A DNA stretch of 64,000 bases from JAUZRW01 sp964549915. GTDB taxonomy: Bacteria; Chloroflexota; Anaerolineae; Aggregatilineales; Phototrophicaceae. The notes below the pieces were generated by a model. That model made no database searches and had not been told where the DNA came from. It worked only from the letters and a program-made list of their open reading frames with translations. Below are positions 8,394 to 17,054 of this stretch, one piece after another; positions within the stretch are counted from its first letter, which is position 1; each line of letters opens with the position of its first letter. The position numbers and the translations under genes were made by a program. The stretch spans positions 28,079 through 92,078 of the forward strand of contig CAZJWX010000011.1 of the NCBI GenBank assembly GCA_964549915.1, read 5' to 3'.

Positions 8394-9596
8394 ATGAGAA
8401 TATTCATTGCCGGGATTGATGGTTATCTCGGTTGGGCGCTGGCGCAATACATGACGGAACAAGGTCATGAGGTAGCAGGTGCGGATCAACTCCTGCGCCG
8501 CGAATGGGTGCGCGAAATGCAGAGTAACAGCGCGATCCCGATCGCCACTCATGAGGAGCGCCTGGCAGCGTTCAAGGAACGCTTTGGCAAAGAGCTGGAC
8601 TTCCGCGTCGGCGATTTGACCGAATACGACTTCGTGCGTGGATTCTTCGAGGATTTTCAACCAGAGGCGATCGTTCATCTGGCGCAGATGCCTTCAGCGC
8701 CCTACTCAATGCAAGACGTTCATAAGGCTGTCTGGACGCACACCAACAACATCACGACGAACCTCAACATCCTCTACGCGATCAAGGAGGTTGCTCCGGA
8801 TGCACACCTGGTGAAGCTCGGCACGATGGGTGAATATGGTCAGCCGAACATCGACATCCCGGAGGGCTTCTTCGAGGTCGAGTTCAATGGGCGTACGGAT
8901 CGTCTCTGGTTTCCGCGTGCGGCGGGAAGCTGGTACCACCAGACCAAAGTGCATGACTCACACAACACCTGGTTCGCCACAAAAATCTGGGGAATACGGG
9001 CAACCGACATCATGCAGGGTGTCGTATTCGGCACCCAGTTCCCCGGATTGGGTGATGACCCGCGTCTGCGTACCCGGTTGGATTTCGATCAATCCTTCGG
9101 TACGGCGATCAATCGCTTCTGTGCGCAGGCAGTGATCGAACATCCACTCACGATTTATGGCGGCGGGACGATGAAACGCGCTTTCCTGCCCTTGCGTGAT
9201 TCAATGAACTGCCTGACCCTCGCCGTTGAGAATCCACCAGAAATGGGGGAATTCCGCGTATTCAATCAGTTCGCGGAATCGTATAGCATCCGTGACCTCG
9301 CTTATATGGTGCAGGAAGTGGGCGGCGAACTGGGGCTGGATGTTGAAGTGAAGCACTACGATAATCCGCGCCATGAGAAAGAAAACCACTACTACAACCC
9401 GATGCGCGAAGGGTTAGACCGCATCGGCTACGAACCGACCACGGACGTGAAATCGGAAATGCGTTTGATGATCCAGGATTTGATGCAGCATCGAGATCAT
9501 ATCATGCAGTATAAGGACATCCTGGTTCCTGACATCCGCTGGGATGGCACGCGCAAACGCTCTGCTGAGATCGGACAGGCGGAAACCGTGAAATAA
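8394..9596 (+). CDS. sqdB: UDP-sulfoquinovose synthase (SqdB-like)
   Basis: 400 residues of the extended short-chain dehydrogenase family. The NAD-binding motif is GIDGYLGWALA at the N-terminus. The SqdB-type signatures follow: HLAQMPSAPYSM, VKLGTMGEYGQPNIDIPEG, SWYHQTKVHDSHN (Y-x3-K catalytic pair) and WGIRATDIMQGVVFG. In the known reaction UDP-glucose and sulfite give UDP-sulfoquinovose, the head-group donor of sulfolipid. Length and motifs match SqdB closely. GGAGAG precedes the ATG. No sulfolipid glycosyltransferase (SqdX/SqdD) lies next to it, so the end product (sulfolipid or another sulfosugar) is not settled here. A terminator follows at 9621-9650. Confidence 0.88.
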   Translation: MRIFIAGIDGYLGWALAQYMTEQGHEVAGADQLLRREWVREMQSNSAIPIATHEERLAAFKERFGKELDFRVGDLTEYDFVRGFFEDFQPEAIVHLAQMPSAPYSMQDVHKAVWTHTNNITTNLNILYAIKEVAPDAHLVKLGTMGEYGQPNIDIPEGFFEVEFNGRTDRLWFPRAAGSWYHQTKVHDSHNTWFATKIWGIRATDIMQGVVFGTQFPGLGDDPRLRTRLDFDQSFGTAINRFCAQAVIEHPLTIYGGGTMKRAFLPLRDSMNCLTLAVENPPEMGEFRVFNQFAESYSIRDLAYMVQEVGGELGLDVEVKHYDNPRHEKENHYYNPMREGLDRIGYEPTTDVKSEMRLMIQDLMQHRDHIMQYKDILVPDIRWDGTRKRSAEIGQAETVK

Positions 9597-9620
9597 GCGG
9601 TATTTGTCTCTTGATGATAG

Positions 9621-9650
9621 GCGCAGGGCGATACGGTGCTCTGCGCTTTT
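9621..9650 (+). terminator. rho-independent terminator after sqdB
   Basis: GCGCAGGGC and GCTCTGCGC pair over 9 bp (one G-T) around an 8-base loop and are followed by TTTTCGTTT, 24 bases after the sqdB stop. Confidence 0.8.
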
Positions 9651-9655
9651 CGTTT

Positions 9656-9680
9656 GTGTACAACTATGTACGAACTGTAC
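9656..9680 (+). promoter_or_regulatory. GTAC half-site array upstream of hisD
   Basis: GTAC occurs at 9658, 9668 and 9677, spaced 10 and 9 bases, directly before the hisD ribosome-binding site. The 12-mer TACGAACTGTAC (9669-9680) recurs in reverse orientation at 43522-43533 before another gene, and the GTGTAC-N6-GTAC unit recurs at 43549-43564. This suggests an operator, but the regulator is unknown. Confidence 0.35.
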
Positions 9681-9700
9681 ATCTGGAGGACTGTGTTGTG

Positions 9701-11023
9701 ATGGAAGAATTGAATATCCAGTTCTGGGAGCTAGCCGCCCTGGAAGACGCGGAACGGCAAAAGATTCTGCGCCGTGCAGAGCAAGATATCAGCGATTTGC
9801 TACCGCTCGCTCTCGAAGTTTCCAATGATGTGCGCGACAACGGTGATGATGCTGTCGTACGCTATACACGCAAGTTTGACGCCGCGAACTTCGAAGCGCC
9901 GCTGCTGAAAGCAACTCCGGAAGATTTCCGCCGCGCACGCGCCAACCTCGAACCGGAGATCATTGCTGGGATCGAAGCGGCGCATGAAAATATCCTCCGT
10001 TTCCACGAGGAACAGATGCCGGAGCAGCTCTGGTTTACGCAGGTGAAGCCCGGCATCATGGCAGGTGAAAAGGTCTCGCCAATTGCCAGCGTGGGGCTGT
10101 ATGTGCCGCGCGGCAAAGGGGCGTTCCCTTCTGTGATGCTCATGCTTGCAACTCCGGCGAAGGTCGCCGGGGTACCGCACATCGTTGTGGTCACGCCCCC
10201 GACCCCAGAAGGCACAGCCGATGACGCATCTCTGGTAGCGGCGGAAGTGGCTGGCGTTGATGAAGTCTACGTCGTCGGGGGGATTCAGGCGGTTGCGGCG
10301 CTGGCCTATGGTACCGAGACTGTCCCCAAAGTAGACAAAATCATTGGCCCTGGCAGCAGCTATGTCTCTGCAGCCAAGCGACTTCTGTATGGCACAGTGG
10401 ATGTCGGATTACCCGCTGGCCCCAGCGAATCGATCATCCTGACGGACGAACATGCCAATCCGCAACTGGCTGCACTTGATTTGTTGGTAGAGGCTGAACA
10501 CGGTGCCGAATCCGCCGCAATTCTGGTGACGCACAGCCGCGAAGTCGCTGATGGTGTACTTGCTGCCCTTCCGCAGTACATTGAGAACCTGCCGGACTGG
10601 CGGCGGGCGTTCGTCACGAATGTACTGTCGAACTACGGCGGGGTGATGCTCACTCGCAGCCTGGAAGAGTCCATCGCCTTCGTCAACGAGTACGCACCGG
10701 AACACCTGGAAGTGCTGGTGAAAGACCCCTTCGTTGCGCTCAATAAGATACACAACGCGGGCGAAATTCTGCTCGGTGAATTGACTCCGATTCCGACGGC
10801 GAATTATGCACTCGGCCTGAACGCCATCTTGCCGACGGGGGGGTTCGCCAAGACCTTTTCCTCGGTAAGCGTGTGGGACTTTCTCAAGCGTAGTGGGGTC
10901 GGCTATCTCTCGCGAGAGGGGTATGAGCAATTACAGGAGCACGTCGCACGCCTCGCGGATTATGAAGGCTTCCCGGCACATGCACAGGCCATTCGACTGC
11001 GGAACGAAATCCTGGGCCTATGA
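9701..11023 (+). CDS. hisD: histidinol dehydrogenase
   Basis: 440 residues. It oxidises histidinol to histidine in two NAD-dependent steps with a bound zinc ion. Recognisable motifs are ASVGLYVPRGKGAFPS, GVDEVYVVGGIQAVAALAYGT, GPGSSYVSAAKRLLYG and the zinc/substrate region VEAEHGAES; the C-terminal GLNAILPTGG is also typical. The start at 9701 (or GTG 9698) was chosen because TGGAGGA lies about ten bases upstream; a more upstream ATG at 9611 would run through the sqdB terminator and add a non-homologous 30-residue lead. The stop overlaps the next start in ATGA, so the downstream kinase-fold gene is probably translationally coupled. Confidence 0.95.
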   Translation: MEELNIQFWELAALEDAERQKILRRAEQDISDLLPLALEVSNDVRDNGDDAVVRYTRKFDAANFEAPLLKATPEDFRRARANLEPEIIAGIEAAHENILRFHEEQMPEQLWFTQVKPGIMAGEKVSPIASVGLYVPRGKGAFPSVMLMLATPAKVAGVPHIVVVTPPTPEGTADDASLVAAEVAGVDEVYVVGGIQAVAALAYGTETVPKVDKIIGPGSSYVSAAKRLLYGTVDVGLPAGPSESIILTDEHANPQLAALDLLVEAEHGAESAAILVTHSREVADGVLAALPQYIENLPDWRRAFVTNVLSNYGGVMLTRSLEESIAFVNEYAPEHLEVLVKDPFVALNKIHNAGEILLGELTPIPTANYALGLNAILPTGGFAKTFSSVSVWDFLKRSGVGYLSREGYEQLQEHVARLADYEGFPAHAQAIRLRNEILGL

Positions 11024-12264
11024 TCGACGATCTTCTCCAGCGAATACGTGATCTACAACATACCGACCGGAGTGGCGCAGAAGCGCTGCTCCTGCCGTTT
11101 TTGCAGGAGGAACTACCCTACGACATCACAGCTGTGAAATTGACTCCGTCGGCAGTGTCATTGAACTCGTTCAACGGCTTCGTTACGCTGGCAGATGGGA
11201 GTGAGCGTTTCTTCAAGTCCCATACCGAGACCAATACAGTCATCGACGAGTACTACAATACGGAATTGCTGGCGGAGGCCGGGTATCCCATCATTCAGCC
11301 GATATTTCAATCTACCACGCCGGGGCGGCAGTTACTCCTCTACGAGGTGGTGCGTGATTCATCTGTTTTCGATGTGGCCTGGTCAATTGAACACGAGGGA
11401 CGGGCGGATTTGCTTCCCGAATTGAGCGCTGCGCAGGGTAGGGCGGATGACGAACTACTGAGATTGTACCGTGCTACGATGCAACACCAGACTGCTGAAG
11501 AGGCAGCACAGGCTCCTATACACCAGCTGTTCCATCATCGGCTGACAAAAGGACGCTTTGAACTTTTCTATGGCGGCCTGCGGCGAATGTTGCTGCCAGA
11601 TCACGAAGATCTGGTGGCGAATGTGCTCGGATGGCGCTGGGAGATCAACGGGCGTGCATATGCCGAAACCTTGAGCGACATCACAAAGCGAGCCATCGAG
11701 CTGCTGGTGCCATCCCAGGCCGGTGCATCCGTCATCGGGCATGGCGACGCGCACAATGGCAATGTCTTTTTCCGTGCGAACGAAACGCCGCCATCGCTGC
11801 TGTACTTCGATCCGGCCTTCGCGGGGAGACATTCGCCGCTGCTGGATCTGGTGAAGCCGCTGTTCCACAATGTCTTCGCCATGTGGATGTACTACCCGGA
11901 AGAAAAGCGCAAGAGCACACATATTTCGATGGAGCGGCATGGCGATACGGTCCATGTGGAAGTCGATTGTGCATTGCCGCCTGTACGCCGGATGTTCCTG
12001 GAGAGCAAAGTGCAGCGCGTATTGATTCCGATCCTCCGTGACCTTAAAGAGCGCGGTGAACTCCGTTCAAATTGGCGTGCGTACTTGAAGGCAGCGCTTT
12101 TCTGTTGTCCGATGCTCACTATGAATCTGGCTGATAGTCAGAAGTTTCCACCGGAAATCAGTCTGCTTGGCCTGGTAATGTCCGTCGAGATGGGTGCAGA
12201 AAGTCAGGGAGAACGAAGCCTGATTGACGCGACGCTGGATACAGTTGCCGAGGCATTAGGGTGA
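11020..12264 (+). CDS. APH-fold small-molecule kinase, substrate unknown
   Basis: 414 residues, translationally coupled to hisD by an ATGA overlap. The protein has the aminoglycoside-phosphotransferase/choline-kinase fold: an N-lobe with FFKSH (probable ATP lysine), then the Brenner-type catalytic loop SVIGHGDAHNGNVFF near residues 240-250, and the metal-binding aspartate in LYFDPAFAG. The C-terminal third is helical and longer than in resistance kinases. Substrate cannot be inferred; placement directly behind hisD suggests metabolic rather than resistance function. Its 3' end overlaps the convergent hisG by 9 bases, so the two transcripts collide without room for a separate terminator. Confidence 0.75.
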   Translation: MIDDLLQRIRDLQHTDRSGAEALLLPFLQEELPYDITAVKLTPSAVSLNSFNGFVTLADGSERFFKSHTETNTVIDEYYNTELLAEAGYPIIQPIFQSTTPGRQLLLYEVVRDSSVFDVAWSIEHEGRADLLPELSAAQGRADDELLRLYRATMQHQTAEEAAQAPIHQLFHHRLTKGRFELFYGGLRRMLLPDHEDLVANVLGWRWEINGRAYAETLSDITKRAIELLVPSQAGASVIGHGDAHNGNVFFRANETPPSLLYFDPAFAGRHSPLLDLVKPLFHNVFAMWMYYPEEKRKSTHISMERHGDTVHVEVDCALPPVRRMFLESKVQRVLIPILRDLKERGELRSNWRAYLKAALFCCPMLTMNLADSQKFPPEISLLGLVMSVEMGAESQGERSLIDATLDTVAEALG

Positions 12265-13269
12265 ACCCAGTGCCTCTTCCAACGCGGTATAGGTCGGCGA
12301 TTGATCGTGGAAAATGTAGCGCACAGGAACTGCGATCACCTGACTCGCGCCTGCTGCACGCAGATGTTCGGTCGCCTGGAGCAAATGCTTCTGCCCCACG
12401 ATGATGGTCACGGTGTGCCAACCCCCACCATCCGGCAGGCTGCTGCCATAGATCGGCGCAATCGTTGGGCCGAGTACGCCGCGCGTGATTGGATTCGCTA
12501 TGATTCGCTCCGCAATCTCCTGCGGATGCGTTCCCCGAATATTCACAGTCACCTGATAATACTGGCGACCGTTGAGTGCTGCGTCGATGTACTCGGTCAT
12601 CAGGCGCACCACTTCCAGCAAATCCGGGTCATTTTGCAGCGCAGCACGATTGCCAATCAAGCAAGCCTGCGAGCGAACAATGACGCCGTCAGGCAGCATT
12701 TTCAGGTGATTCTCGCGCAATGTCGTGCCGGTCTGGGTCAGATCAACGATGCAGTCTGCGTAGCCAATGGTTGGCGCAGCCTCAATGGCTCCCTCCGCCT
12801 TCACGAGATTGAAGTGATGAATGCCTTGTTGATGCAGGAATTTGCGTGTGGAATGCGTGTAGGTGGTCGCAATGCGGATGTTTCGCCCTTTTTCCTCCCG
12901 AAAGTGGTGGCTTACTTCCACCAGATCGGCCATCGACTGCACATCGACCCAGGACTCCGGCACGGCTACCACCAGATCACAATGTCCATAACCTAACTTA
13001 TCATGAATAACCTGGATGGTTTCATGATCTTGTTCGTATACAACATCTAGTCCCGTGATCCCAAGTTGCACGGTGCCATCCGCGACCTTATACGCGACAT
13101 CCTTCACGCGCTGGAACAATACACTCAATCTCGGAAGGCTCGGAATGCTCCCCACATATTGACGTTCATTGGGCTTATGGACTTTGAGACCACAATCGCG
13201 CAGAAAACTGCGAGTCGGTTCGGCAATGGCACCCTTGCTGGGAAGGGCAATGGTGTATTTCTGGTTCAT
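12256..13269 (-). CDS. hisG: ATP phosphoribosyltransferase, long-form-like
   Basis: 337 residues. It catalyses the first committed step of histidine synthesis, joining ATP and PRPP. The catalytic domain starts with YTIALPSKGAIAEPTRSFLRDCG and has DGTVQLGITGLDVV and DCIVDLTQTGTTLREN (the PRPP loop). The C-terminal about 100 residues (QVTVNIRGTHPQEIAERI ... TVTIIVGQ) look like the ACT-like histidine-binding domain of long-form HisG. This is noteworthy because the neighbouring gene looks like HisZ, normally the partner of short HisG. The start overlaps the hisZ-like stop in ATGA. Confidence 0.9.
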   Translation of the reverse strand: MNQKYTIALPSKGAIAEPTRSFLRDCGLKVHKPNERQYVGSIPSLPRLSVLFQRVKDVAYKVADGTVQLGITGLDVVYEQDHETIQVIHDKLGYGHCDLVVAVPESWVDVQSMADLVEVSHHFREEKGRNIRIATTYTHSTRKFLHQQGIHHFNLVKAEGAIEAAPTIGYADCIVDLTQTGTTLRENHLKMLPDGVIVRSQACLIGNRAALQNDPDLLEVVRLMTEYIDAALNGRQYYQVTVNIRGTHPQEIAERIIANPITRGVLGPTIAPIYGSSLPDGGGWHTVTIIVGQKHLLQATEHLRAAGASQVIAVPVRYIFHDQSPTYTALEEALGSP

Positions 13270-14636
13270 TCTTCGGCTGCCTTCAGATCATCAATCAAAG
13301 CTTCTATATTCGTCAGTGCGTATGCCGTAGAACCACAGAGGAGACCTTCCGCAGTGCCACGCAGATCGGCATTAGCAGCGTGGGTTTCCAGCTTCACTGG
13401 AATACTCTGCGCCCGTAGCTGTTGCACTACCGAAACTGCCACTTCTGGCGACAGTTCGCCCTGGTCAAAAACCAGTATCCTGGGGTGGGGTGGTATCCGC
13501 TCGATAGCGCCCAGGAGAGCGTCAGTGTAATAGGCAAACCCCACAGCCGGGATGGGTTGCTGGCTTCCCATGAGATGTGCGAGATCGTCGTACCGCCCGC
13601 CAGCGGCGAGCAAATCTCCCTCGCTGCTCCAGATGCCGAAGACCACACCTGTGTAGTACTCCCAATGGCGCGTTAAATCAGCCTGGATGCGTACTCGTTC
13701 TTCGGCGATGCCGTAAGCCTCCAGCAGGTTGACCAGTGCCCTCCAGTCTGTAAGGAGAACTCTCGCGATCTGATCGGACGGGTCGACTAATGCAGTGACT
13801 TGTTCCAACGCTGTGCCAGCTTCACCATTGATCTGCTCCCACTGTTGGAACTGGCGCAGTGCTTCCTGTACGTTCTCGAGGCCACGTGCTCGCCTGCGCT
13901 TATCAACCATCCGAAGTGCGATATCGTGGCGCGTACGACCGCCAAGCGTTTTCCCATAGCCCGTCGAATTCAGCAGCGTATCCAGCATCTGTTCCGTTTC
14001 GGATTCGCTGGCCTGCATTTCACTCGCGGATTCCGGCAATTGTGGCAGCATCGCCTGCAGGTTCGCCATCGCTTGCGTCAACCCTTGTTCACCCCGGCGC
14101 AGGACTTCACGCTGTCCCTGGATTGCCCGAACCACCCGGCGATCGAGTTTGTGTTTCGCCAGCAAATGCCTCTGTAAGCCGACATGTCCGATTGAGAGTT
14201 GCCAGTCCTTAATTTCCAGTCGCTCTAATCCCTGGATTGCCATGCCGATGATTTCTGCCTCTGCGTCGGTTCCGGCCTGCCCGATGTACTCTGCGCCGAT
14301 GCTGTGACGCTCAAACCGGGTACCGGCCCTGGACGGATCATCCTCAAAAATTACGCCATTGAACTGCCAGCGTACAGCGGCATTTTCGCCCTGCTGGCTA
14401 TAGCGATACGCGGCAGATGCTGTGAATTCTGGCCGGAGTGCCTGTTGCTTGCCGCCACGTTCGAATGTGAATAGACGCTCGATAATCGTATCACCTGCAC
14501 GGGTGAGGAAGATTTCGGCAGGTTCAATTATTGGCAAGGAGATCTCTTCGTAGCCGTGAAGCACCATGTGATCACGCAGATGCTGCGTGATGTAGCGCAT
14601 TTTGTGTGCGAGGTCACCGTTGGTCATTGCTGTCAT
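13266..14636 (-). CDS. hisZ: HisZ-like histidyl-tRNA synthetase paralogue
   Basis: 456 residues, class II aminoacyl-tRNA synthetase fold of the HisRS/HisZ family. Motif 2-like sequence is AVRWQFNGVIFEDD; the histidine A region is TRHWEYYTGVVFG; motif 3 is AAGGRYDDLAHLMG ... PAVGFA. A C-terminal Rossmann-like segment (ILVFDQGELSPEVAVSVVQQL) resembles the HisRS anticodon-binding domain. The ATGA overlap with hisG argues for HisZ, the regulatory subunit of ATP phosphoribosyltransferase, but the C-terminal domain and a long HisG are unusual for that pairing. A true HisRS is the alternative; none other is in this window. Start uses ATG 14636 or 14627; neither has a clear ribosome-binding site. Confidence 0.75.
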   Translation of the reverse strand: MTAMTNGDLAHKMRYITQHLRDHMVLHGYEEISLPIIEPAEIFLTRAGDTIIERLFTFERGGKQQALRPEFTASAAYRYSQQGENAAVRWQFNGVIFEDDPSRAGTRFERHSIGAEYIGQAGTDAEAEIIGMAIQGLERLEIKDWQLSIGHVGLQRHLLAKHKLDRRVVRAIQGQREVLRRGEQGLTQAMANLQAMLPQLPESASEMQASESETEQMLDTLLNSTGYGKTLGGRTRHDIALRMVDKRRRARGLENVQEALRQFQQWEQINGEAGTALEQVTALVDPSDQIARVLLTDWRALVNLLEAYGIAEERVRIQADLTRHWEYYTGVVFGIWSSEGDLLAAGGRYDDLAHLMGSQQPIPAVGFAYYTDALLGAIERIPPHPRILVFDQGELSPEVAVSVVQQLRAQSIPVKLETHAANADLRGTAEGLLCGSTAYALTNIEALIDDLKAAEE

Positions 14637-14772
14637 GGGGTTGCTGTCTGCCGTATTGAGTCAGGTCATAATCGACAGCATATACTAGCGAGGTTTTGCC
14701 CCGGCGCAACAGTGGACTTGGCGGCAGGGACTCTCTAGAGTGCGACAAGCCTGCCACACTCCAGAGCCTTGC

Positions 14773-15819
14773 TCACTCATTGTAGTCACCACTGCTGTAC
14801 ACGTAGACGGCTGGCCCTTCTTCGGCCTCTGCTGAACGGAATGATCCCATTGTTTCGGCCACCCAATCATAGAGCCATTTCGCGTCTGTGATACTCAGGT
14901 TGACGCAACCATGACTGCGACGATAACCAAAGCCATCATGCCAATACGCCCCATGGAGCGCACGCCCCTGATCGAAGAACATTGTCCAGGGCACTTCTTC
15001 CAGTGCGTAGAAATCATCTCCCACAGTACCCCAACTCATATACTCACGTGGATTGCGGAAGTAGATGTGCCAGGTGCCCTCTCGCGTCGGCCAGCGTGGC
15101 AGCCCGGTTGAGGTCAAGGTTGCGAAAACGGGGGTTTCATCCTCGTATGCGACCACAACCTGTTCGTAGAGATCAACGCTGATCCAACGTTCTGTTCCAA
15201 CCGAATCCGGCTTTTCGAGTGGCAGGACACGAGCCACATGATACTGATGTACCCACTGGTCATCACCGATCATGAACCAGTCCCCATCCGCCAGGGTCAC
15301 GACTTCGTAGATATTCACGCGTGTGTAACGATAAACCAGCGCATTCTGCTCAGATGGCTCTTCGCCCGGTGCGCTGCTTGGATACAGATTGACCAGAACC
15401 CATGCCATTGTGTAATCCAGCCCTTCTTGGGGCAGTAGAACACCTGTAAAGGGCGACACGACCCAGGATGCATCCTGTAGATATTGGCTGTTGATGTACT
15501 CGCCTGGGTTGATCTCCGCCCATCCATTCTCCCTGGATAGTACCGTCACGAAGTTGAAACCTGGCTCAATAATGCGCACTGGTGAGCCGTTTGGCGCGTC
15601 CAGCACTTCGACTCGCTCGGTGACCCGGTGATACCAGCGGTCATACATCAGATCGCGATTGGGTGTGAGCGGCGTCACGTTCGGTTCGCCGAACTCATAC
15701 CCTGTTTCACAGGGCAACGTTTCTGGATTGATAGGGCAATGCTCTTGCGCGGAATTCAATCCCGATACAAGTAGCGCCGCCAGGACACAAACCCCGAAGA
15801 GAGCTAACAATCTGGTCAT
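14773..15819 (-). CDS. L,D-transpeptidase (YkuD), paralogue 2
   Basis: 348 residues with an N-terminal signal sequence. The N-terminal half is a domain of unknown type containing SH3b-like strands; the C-terminal half is a YkuD L,D-transpeptidase with the active-site motif ALHGAYWHDGFG followed by RSHGCVNLSI, in which the Cys is the nucleophile. Such enzymes cross-link peptidoglycan 3-3 or attach proteins to it, outside the membrane. It lies immediately after a close homologue (15819-16838): the stop and start share one base (TGATG), so the pair is translationally coupled and arose by tandem duplication. The two share the ISVDLYEQV, VPWTMFFD and SHGCVNLSI blocks. Confidence 0.9.
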   Translation of the reverse strand: MTRLLALFGVCVLAALLVSGLNSAQEHCPINPETLPCETGYEFGEPNVTPLTPNRDLMYDRWYHRVTERVEVLDAPNGSPVRIIEPGFNFVTVLSRENGWAEINPGEYINSQYLQDASWVVSPFTGVLLPQEGLDYTMAWVLVNLYPSSAPGEEPSEQNALVYRYTRVNIYEVVTLADGDWFMIGDDQWVHQYHVARVLPLEKPDSVGTERWISVDLYEQVVVAYEDETPVFATLTSTGLPRWPTREGTWHIYFRNPREYMSWGTVGDDFYALEEVPWTMFFDQGRALHGAYWHDGFGYRRSHGCVNLSITDAKWLYDWVAETMGSFRSAEAEEGPAVYVYSSGDYNE

Positions 15820-16838
15820 CAGTCATATTCTCCGCTGCTGTAGACGTACACGCTCAAATCGGGACTATCTTCTACGGCGAAATCGCGCACATCTGCAGAC
15901 CAGTTGTAGACCCAGTGTGCATCCATAATGCTGAGGTTGACGCAGCCATGACTCTGGCGATAGCCAAAGCCATCGTGCCAGAATGTACCGTGCAAGGCGA
16001 TGTCGCCGTCGAAGAACATCGTCCAGGGTACTTCTTCAAGGTAGTAGAAATCTGGTTGTCCGTAAGCACCGCTCATCAACGTGCGTTCTCGCCGCAGGTA
16101 GACGTTGAAAAGTCCTTCATTGGTCGACCATTCTGGCAAGCCAGATGAGACTAGCGTCGCAAAGACGGGAAACTCACCCTCATATGCCACCAACACCTGC
16201 TCGTAGAGATCAACGCTGACCCATTTGTCGGTATTCACGTCTGCCGGTCTCTCGATCGGACGAATTTTGGCGACATCGAACTGATGCACCCATTGATCAA
16301 CCCCAATCTGGTACCAGTTGTAGCCATCAACCACCGCCGTTGCGTAGATGTTGACCATAGTGTAGCGGTACAGGAAATTCCGCCCCTCGGGGGCTTCACC
16401 GCCGGGTTCTGTTGCCGGATAGACATGACGCAGTAACCATGCTGCCGGGTATGGCAATTCTTCTTCCGGGAGTTGAACGCCTGCAAATCGAGAGATCGCC
16501 ACATCATCCGTCAAGGAACTGGTCGGCAACCAGCGATCTGCGCTGACCTGTGTCCAATCCCCCTGCGTTCCGGCGCCTGCAAGCGTCACAAAGTTATAGC
16601 CTGCCCCCAGGTCATCAACCAGATTGCCACCCGGCGCATCGTACAGCGTGAGATTGCCCTCAACCCGGCGATAGATGCGGTCATAGAGCAAGCCATCATC
16701 AATTTGCAGGGGACGCACGTTGGGCTGTGGGTACGCAGCAATTTCTTCGGGTGCCAGGCCGTGCTGTTCCTGTGCACTGGCGGGGATCAGCGATATGCTG
16801 AAGATCAATAACAATACCAGGAATATGTGCTTCTTCAT
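15819..16838 (-). CDS. L,D-transpeptidase (YkuD), paralogue 1
   Basis: 339 residues; signal peptide ends near PASAQEQ. It has the same two-part layout as its downstream neighbour: an N-terminal strand-rich region with SH3b-like character, then a YkuD catalytic domain with ALHGTFWHDGFG and QSHGCVNLSI. All catalytic motif residues (His, Ser-His-Gly-Cys) are intact in both copies, so both should be active on peptidoglycan. As upstream member it probably carries the promoter for the pair. The sequences have diverged mainly in the first 120 residues, suggesting different binding preference; this is inference. Confidence 0.9.
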   Translation of the reverse strand: MKKHIFLVLLLIFSISLIPASAQEQHGLAPEEIAAYPQPNVRPLQIDDGLLYDRIYRRVEGNLTLYDAPGGNLVDDLGAGYNFVTLAGAGTQGDWTQVSADRWLPTSSLTDDVAISRFAGVQLPEEELPYPAAWLLRHVYPATEPGGEAPEGRNFLYRYTMVNIYATAVVDGYNWYQIGVDQWVHQFDVAKIRPIERPADVNTDKWVSVDLYEQVLVAYEGEFPVFATLVSSGLPEWSTNEGLFNVYLRRERTLMSGAYGQPDFYYLEEVPWTMFFDGDIALHGTFWHDGFGYRQSHGCVNLSIMDAHWVYNWSADVRDFAVEDSPDLSVYVYSSGEYD

Positions 16839-16955
16839 CGAAAACCTCGTTGGGTAGGCGAGCCAAATCTCTTTCAGTATGCCTGCTTTTTGTCAGAATG
16901 TTGTGGTTGTCCGCCCTACGCTGCCCCCACGGTCACTTGACGTCGGCTGGAGCAG

Positions 16956-16984
16956 TTGCCGGATATTACGCATCGGCTTATACT
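16956..16984 (+). promoter_or_regulatory. sigma70-type promoter for SH3b repeat protein
   Basis: TTGCCG, a 17-base spacer and TATACT form a good -35/-10 pair. The predicted transcript would start near 16991 and leave a leader of about 65 bases before the ATG at 17055. Confidence 0.5.
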
Positions 16985-17054
16985 TCATACTGTGTAGAGA
17001 TCAACGCTTGTACGTGATCTGCCCAGGCAGGCACGCCTAATGAGGAAGGAAAAT

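Noticed and set aside
9611..9700. Upstream ATG extension of hisD
   Set aside because: It would run through the sqdB terminator and add a non-family lead; the ATG at 9701 has a ribosome-binding site.
14637..14772. Possible promoter for hisZ with TATATG-like bases
   Set aside because: No convincing -35/-10 pair; nothing else supports it.
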